In this document: positions 6,301-8,087 of the stretch, in pieces
Layout: every line of letters begins with the position of its first letter
How positions within the stretch are numbered: position 1 is the first letter of the stretch
DNA from: Clostridia bacterium
GTDB taxonomy: Bacteria; Bacillota; Clostridia; Christensenellales; CAG-138
Direction of reading: 5' to 3'
DNA length: 8,087 nucleotides
Assembly: GCA_030530185.1 (NCBI GenBank)
Contig: JAUMVL010000078.1
Coordinates: 1 to 8,087, forward strand
Position numbers and translations under genes: made by a program
Notes under the pieces: model-generated
Database searches by the model: none
Seen by the model: only the letters and a program-made list of their open reading frames with translations
Told to the model about the DNA's origin: nothing

Positions 6301-8087
6301 CTCCGATCAGACCGGTGCGACGGTTCCGGTCACACTCGCGGACGGCAAGTGGTCCTGCGAACTCACCGAATCGAATACTTCCACGGTCTGCCATCCGTTT
6401 GCGGAAGTTGGTGCGGCACCCGCAGCAGCGGCAGCGGTTTCTCCGGAAGACGGCATGGAGCTTTATGAGCTTGCGGCAGGCTGGCTCGGCTGCCATGTGA
6501 ACATCAACGCGGACGGCACCTATACCATCGCGTATGATTACAGCGAAGAATACAAGGGCATCGAGTCCGACAAGGGTACTTGGGTACGCGTCAGCGATAC
6601 CGAACTGACGCTGACCTCCGATCAGGACGGTAAGACCACTCCGGTTACACTTGCAGACGGAAAGTGGTCCTGCGAAGTCACTGAATCGAATACCTCCACG
6701 GTCTGCCACCCGTTTGTCGAAGCGGGCGCAGCGCCTGCTCTGGCGGTTCCGGCGGTTTCTCCGGAAGATGGCATGGAACTGTACGAGCTCGCGGCTGGCT
6801 GGCTCGGCTGCCATGTGAACATCAATGCAGATGGTACCTATACAATTGCGTATGATTACAGCGAGGAATACAAGGGCATCGAGTCCGACAAGGGTACTTG
6901 GGTACGTGTTTCCGATACCGAACTGACCTTAACTTCCGACCAGACCGGTGCGACCGTTCCGGTCACGCTTGCGGACGGCAAATGGTCCTGCGAACTCACC
7001 GAAGCGAACACCTCCACGGTCTGCCATCCGTTCATCGAGTCGGGTGAACCGTCAGCGGCGGCGACCGCTGCGGAGCCGGAAGCGGTGACCTACACGGTTG
7101 TGTACATGGGCGTGGACGACGCGGTATATGCGACGCTGAACACGACCGACGGAACCGCGGTTCCCGAGATCAGCGAGTATTCGTGTGAACTCGTTGAGCC
7201 GAACACGCAGACGAAGGTTCGTCCGACGGCGATCCTGCAAAAAGGCTACGACGTCAAGCAGGGACTGGAACTCTCCACACGCGCGGACGGCTGGCTCGGC
7301 TGTCATGTGACCGTCAATGCGGACGGCACCTATGCGATCGCCTATGATTACAATGAGGAAAACAAGGGCGTCGTTTCCGACCAGGGCACCTGGGAGAACG
7401 TTCCGAACATCGGCATTGTGCTGACCAACGACAAGGGCGAGCAGTCTGCAATCATCGAATGGCTCGACGCAGTCCCGATGCGGGATGGCTATCGCTTTGC
7501 AGGCTGGCAGTCCAAGCCGAATGTCACCAAAGATGAACTCGTGCTCGGCGTTTCCCCGTATGAGGTTCCGCTTGGCGCGAGCAGTCTCTATGGTGGCGAG
7601 GGCACGGCGATTACCCAATACGAACTGATGAACGGCAATATGCTGATTCTCTATCCGCGTTGGGCGGAGCGCACCGAGATCCATTCTGCCGAAGAACTCA
7701 AGACCATGAAGGATGACCTGATGGGCTGGTACGTTCTGGCGAACGATATCGACCTTGCGGGTGAGAATTGGCAGCCGGTGGGCATGTACTTCTCGAACTA
7801 CGAAACCGTCAACGCGCCGTACTGGACCTATGCGTTCCGCGGCATGCTCGACGGCGACGGCCATGCGATTCAAAACCTTGCGATCACCGTGGACAGCTGC
7901 AAGGGGCGTACCGAGGGCTTTGAGAATGCCAAGGTCTGGCGCAACGACGGCGAAGCGCTCGGCGCGGATATCGCGCTGTTCGGTGCGTCGGCAACCGCCA
8001 AGATCAACAATGTGACCTTTGAAGCGCCGGTTCTGAACGTAACCTCCCAAAACGACGCGACGCCATACGTCGGCGTGCTCTGCGGCT
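3239..8087 (+). CDS. Surface-anchored, domain-permuted GH3 glycosidase with repeat/adhesin-like tail (partial)
   Basis: One open frame of 1616 codons, still open at the window end. GH3 enzymes are retaining glycosidases, often beta-glucosidases or beta-xylosidases. Here the usual order is reversed: membrane segment (about 9-28), GH3 C-terminal sandwich (about 70-300), fibronectin III-like domain (about 365-465), linker, then the catalytic barrel (about 568-855). This permutation is known in Ruminococcus albus and Butyrivibrio beta-glucosidases. Seen in the barrel: DGPAGIN (613), GGRNFEYYSED (677), KHFALNDQE (712), and nucleophile candidate Asp791 in GMVVTDSA. Lys712 to Asp791 is 79 residues, as between the equivalent residues of barley exoglucanase ExoI. 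Glu197 in GGEGGD is the acid/base candidate. Membrane segments follow at about 861-879 and 891-913, then a charged linker, Cys/His repeats, an InlB-type repeat and a GLUG-like region. Substrate cannot be read from sequence. The long C-terminal extension is unusual for GH3. Enzyme identity is firm; the role of the tail is inference. Confidence 0.92.
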   Translation, partial: MKKQSKKGWIAVVAILLVAALAVNIACASLETMITSWMGVNLNPMLTGSKAESSAEILSVAEATEQSLRISEELEGEGVVLLKNDNAALPLGNGAKVNLFGFASIDPIYGGTGSGAGDTSQNVDVVAGLTNAGLSVNPELVKFYQTSGVSRVKQNGFSGSNFTPAEVPASAYTDAVLSQAKDYSDTAIIVLSRIGGEGGDLPMDMFAAGYSQTDDGRHYLELTQDEEDLLALVKAQGFAKTIVMVNSSHAMELGFVDGVDAAIWVGGPGAVGFNAVGKVLSGEVNPSGRLVDTYAYDMTTAPAYWNAGDFTYGNIHRNYVEYAEGIYVGYRYYETAAADGYIDYAKTVQYPFGYGLSYTTFEQTIESYADGGSSIAMQVKVTNTGSVAGKDVVQVYYTAPYTKGGIEKAHVVLAGFAKTKLLQPGESETVMIAFAEEDMASFDAFGAGCYVLEAGDYEIKLMNNAHDVIDSRMHTVKETVTYGEGNPRSTDKTAAVAHFADVQNGQITVYVSRSDWEGTTPKERVDGKTASDAVVKAFSEKAPYEVNDSDPAIVYADNGLVLEDMAGLDWDDPKWELLLQQLSDEDMATMILNGGWSTPAVASVGKPATSDLDGPAGINSLVSSLKGVQFPTEAVIGSTWNAELVEEFGKVFAQEAAANGVVGLYAPGMNIHRTPFGGRNFEYYSEDGLLSGKLGAAQVRGSESQGVYMYAKHFALNDQESNRLSISVWANEQAMRELYFKPFELTVKEGKTTAIMSSYSYFGTTWAGGSKALITDVLRNEWGFVGMVVTDSAMSNTSWMDPNLAVRAGNDMMLCLMGASIDSSNNTARNAMRAACHNILYTQANSAAVQVEADNTPYWYALVALFNAIVLSVILLLVLKHTAFKNKKMGVVGVVTVLAVFVLCGLLVWFAFIKPTTVKKQGGGSAEAVETSETAEEPKEEKPEEPKEEAKPAEAPAAAATVAPETGMELYELASGWLGCHVNINADGTYTIAYDYSEEYKGIESDKGTWVRVSDSELTLTSDQTGATVPVTLADGKWSCELTESNTSTVCHPFAEVGAAPAAAAAVSPEDGMELYELAAGWLGCHVNINADGTYTIAYDYSEEYKGIESDKGTWVRVSDTELTLTSDQDGKTTPVTLADGKWSCEVTESNTSTVCHPFVEAGAAPALAVPAVSPEDGMELYELAAGWLGCHVNINADGTYTIAYDYSEEYKGIESDKGTWVRVSDTELTLTSDQTGATVPVTLADGKWSCELTEANTSTVCHPFIESGEPSAAATAAEPEAVTYTVVYMGVDDAVYATLNTTDGTAVPEISEYSCELVEPNTQTKVRPTAILQKGYDVKQGLELSTRADGWLGCHVTVNADGTYAIAYDYNEENKGVVSDQGTWENVPNIGIVLTNDKGEQSAIIEWLDAVPMRDGYRFAGWQSKPNVTKDELVLGVSPYEVPLGASSLYGGEGTAITQYELMNGNMLILYPRWAERTEIHSAEELKTMKDDLMGWYVLANDIDLAGENWQPVGMYFSNYETVNAPYWTYAFRGMLDGDGHAIQNLAITVDSCKGRTEGFENAKVWRNDGEALGADIALFGASATAKINNVTFEAPVLNVTSQNDATPYVGVLCG
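3446..4138 (+). other. GH3 C-terminal alpha/beta sandwich domain, placed first
   Basis: It starts with EGVVLLKNDNAALPL (77-91), the standard opening of this domain, and ends with GEVNPSGRLVDTY (282-294). Glu197 in RIGGEGGDLP sits where many GH3 enzymes carry the acid/base residue. In most GH3 enzymes this domain follows the barrel. After it come EGIYVGYRYYE (324-334) and YPFGYGLSYTTFE (350-362), the conserved link into the fibronectin-like domain. Confidence 0.88.
4331..4633 (+). other. Fibronectin III-like domain of the GH3 enzyme
   Basis: Residues about 365-465 contain VKVTNTGSVAGKDVVQVYY (379-397), a Leu-Gly-Phe-type strand (VLAGFAKTKLLQPGE) and a closing AGDYEIKL (454-461). This is the standard Fn3-like module that follows the sandwich domain in GH3 enzymes. 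About 100 residues of linker with no recognised domain separate it from the barrel. Confidence 0.85.
4940..5803 (+). other. GH3 N-terminal catalytic barrel, placed after the sandwich
   Basis: Residues about 568-855. Conserved stations in order: LDWDDPKWELLLQQLSDEDM, DGPAGIN at 613, NIHRTPFGGRNFEYYSEDG around 671-687, KHFALNDQE at 712-720, IMSSYSYFGTTWAG, and GFVGMVVTDSAMS with candidate nucleophile Asp791, then RAGNDMML. Substrate-binding Lys712-His713 and Arg679 are kept. The position after the nucleophile is Ser792 instead of the common Trp, which may alter the binding site. Confidence 0.9.
5819..5977 (+). other. Two transmembrane segments after the GH3 barrel
   Basis: Residues 861-879 and 891-913 are hydrophobic and separated by a basic 11-residue loop (KHTAFKNKKMG). 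By the positive-inside rule this loop is cytoplasmic. With the N-terminal anchor this gives three membrane passes, with the enzyme and all downstream repeats outside. This is prediction from composition only. Confidence 0.8.
6002..6136 (+). other. Low-complexity Glu/Pro/Lys then Ala/Pro linker
   Basis: Residues 922-966 run from a GGGS start through repeated EEPKEE/KPEEPKEE units to an Ala-rich PAAAA stretch. Such segments act as extended spacers between a membrane anchor and outer domains in surface proteins. No structure or catalytic motif is expected. Confidence 0.8.
6137..6451 (+). repeat. Cys/His repeat unit 1 (105 codons)
   Basis: Residues 967-1071. An 88-residue core (967-1054) runs from GMELYELASGWLGCHVNI through DGTYTIAYDYSEEYKG, KGTWVRV and ELTLTSDQ to SCELTESNTSTVCHPF, followed by a linker of Ala, Pro and Val. 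Alternating strands with GTY, GTW and LTLT resemble small lipocalin-like beta barrels common in Clostridia, but I do not recognise the family. Cys980, Cys1040 and Cys1051, and His981 and His1052, recur in units 2 and 3. Confidence 0.88.
6452..6769 (+). repeat. Cys/His repeat unit 2 (106 codons)
   Basis: Residues 1072-1177. The first 58 residues are identical to unit 3 at protein level. It differs from unit 1 by Ser to Ala near the start, Ser to Thr in SDSE, and a short change in the TGATVP loop (DGKTTP). Cysteines are at 1085, 1145 and 1156. The linker (PALAVPAVSPED) resembles the one after unit 1. Confidence 0.88.
6770..7033 (+). repeat. Cys/His repeat unit 3 (88-codon core)
   Basis: Residues 1178-1265 are the last complete copy, with cysteines at 1191, 1251 and 1262. 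It is followed by a different Ala/Glu linker (SGEPSAAATAAEPEA) rather than another full unit, marking the end of the regular array. Confidence 0.88.
7088..7225 (+). repeat. Degenerate repeat fragment (C-terminal half)
   Basis: Residues 1284-1329 begin TYTVVY, like TYTIAY of the units, and end DGTAVPEISEYSCELVEPNTQTKVRP. The ending aligns with the TGATVP...WSCELTEANTSTVCHP end of units 1-3: SCEL, E, NT, T and P are kept, but the terminal Cys-His has become Val-Arg. Relationship judged by eye; the first half is weak. Confidence 0.55.
7262..7438 (+). repeat. Diverged repeat copy 4 (N-terminal half)
   Basis: Residues 1342-1400 read GLELSTRADGWLGCHVTVNADG, then TYAIAYDYNEENKGVVSDQGTW, clearly homologous to the first 60 residues of units 1-3 with Cys1355 and His1356 kept. 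The copy then departs from the unit at the ELTLTSDQ strand (here GIVLTNDK) and runs into an InlB-type repeat instead of completing the module. Confidence 0.8.
7409..7663 (+). other. InlB-type (Listeria-Bacteroides) repeat domain
   Basis: Residues about 1391-1475. The segment VPMRDGYRFAGWQSKP (1412-1427) and the closing LILYPRWAE match the GYTFAGW...YAKW signature of InlB B-repeats (Flg_new family), which occur in surface adhesins of Bacillota. A longer insert than usual lies between the two halves (1428-1467). Confidence 0.65.
7670..8087 (+). other. GLUG-like beta-helix adhesin region, cut by window end
   Basis: From residue 1478, IHSAEELKTMKDDLMGWYVLANDIDL, then WQPVGM, FRGMLDGDGHAIQNLAI, IALFGA, INNVTFEAPVL and YVGVLCG. 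This is the usual run of a surface-protein region in which saeeL...yvL.nDIDL...F.G..DG.GH.I.nl leads into GLUG repeats. Such regions form extended right-handed beta structures in exported proteins. More repeats and a wall or membrane anchor would be expected downstream. Confidence 0.7.

Noticed and set aside
5678..6814. A 378-codon open frame on the minus strand
   Set aside because: It lies wholly antisense to the GH3/repeat frame, has a skewed Arg/Cys/Gly composition, repeats in step with the coding repeats and has no family resemblance. It is a by-product of GC-biased codons.
6137..7033. Tandem repeats as a possible CRISPR or non-coding satellite
   Set aside because: Units are about 315 nt, in frame, with protein identity exceeding DNA identity. 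They are protein modules.
7052..8050. A 332-codon open frame on the minus strand
   Set aside because: It is antisense to the InlB-type and GLUG-like region, whose plus-strand translation matches known surface domains. Its own translation shows no recognisable domain.

Overview
The window looks like a piece of chromosome from a GC-rich, gut-type Clostridia (Bacillota). The grounds are AGGAGG-type ribosome binding sites, a LytTR/GHKL two-component pair, a domain-permuted family 3 glycosidase of the kind known from Ruminococcus and Butyrivibrio, and AT-rich intergenic DNA between GC-rich genes. No RNA gene, insertion sequence, CRISPR array or phage gene was seen.

Left half (1-2988), all on the minus strand and reading leftwards: an AraC-family regulator (1780-2988), then after 73 nt a LytTR response regulator (999-1706), then a GHKL/AgrC-like sensor kinase that overlaps it by 4 nt (ATGA) and runs off the left edge before its ATP-binding domain. 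An imperfect hairpin with a T-run overlaps the araC stop codon. The regulator may therefore be its own unit, with the two-component pair a separate or read-through unit.

Centre (2989-3238): a 250-nt AT-rich divergent region. It holds a good sigma-A-type promoter for araC, an imperfect direct repeat about 42 nt apart whose left copy covers the araC -35 and whose right copy abuts a TACAAT on the opposite strand, and two overlapping inverted repeats in the leader of the glycosidase gene.

Right half (3239-8087), plus strand: one uninterrupted reading frame of at least 1616 codons, still open at the window end. Its order is N-terminal membrane segment, GH3 C-terminal (alpha/beta sandwich) domain, fibronectin III-like domain, GH3 catalytic barrel, two membrane segments, a charged Pro/Glu/Lys linker, three near-identical ~105-residue repeats with conserved Cys and His, a scrambled fourth/fifth copy, an InlB-type (Listeria-Bacteroides) repeat, and the start of a GLUG-like beta-helix region. 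The GH3 domain order is reversed relative to the canonical family. Predicted topology puts both the enzyme and the repeat/adhesin-like tail outside the cell. The AraC regulator, transcribed divergently, is the obvious candidate regulator of this surface enzyme. The role of the two-component pair is not evident from sequence.

The most unusual content is the fusion of a membrane-anchored permuted GH3 enzyme to an adhesin-like tail, and the Cys/His repeat module, which I do not recognise as a named family.
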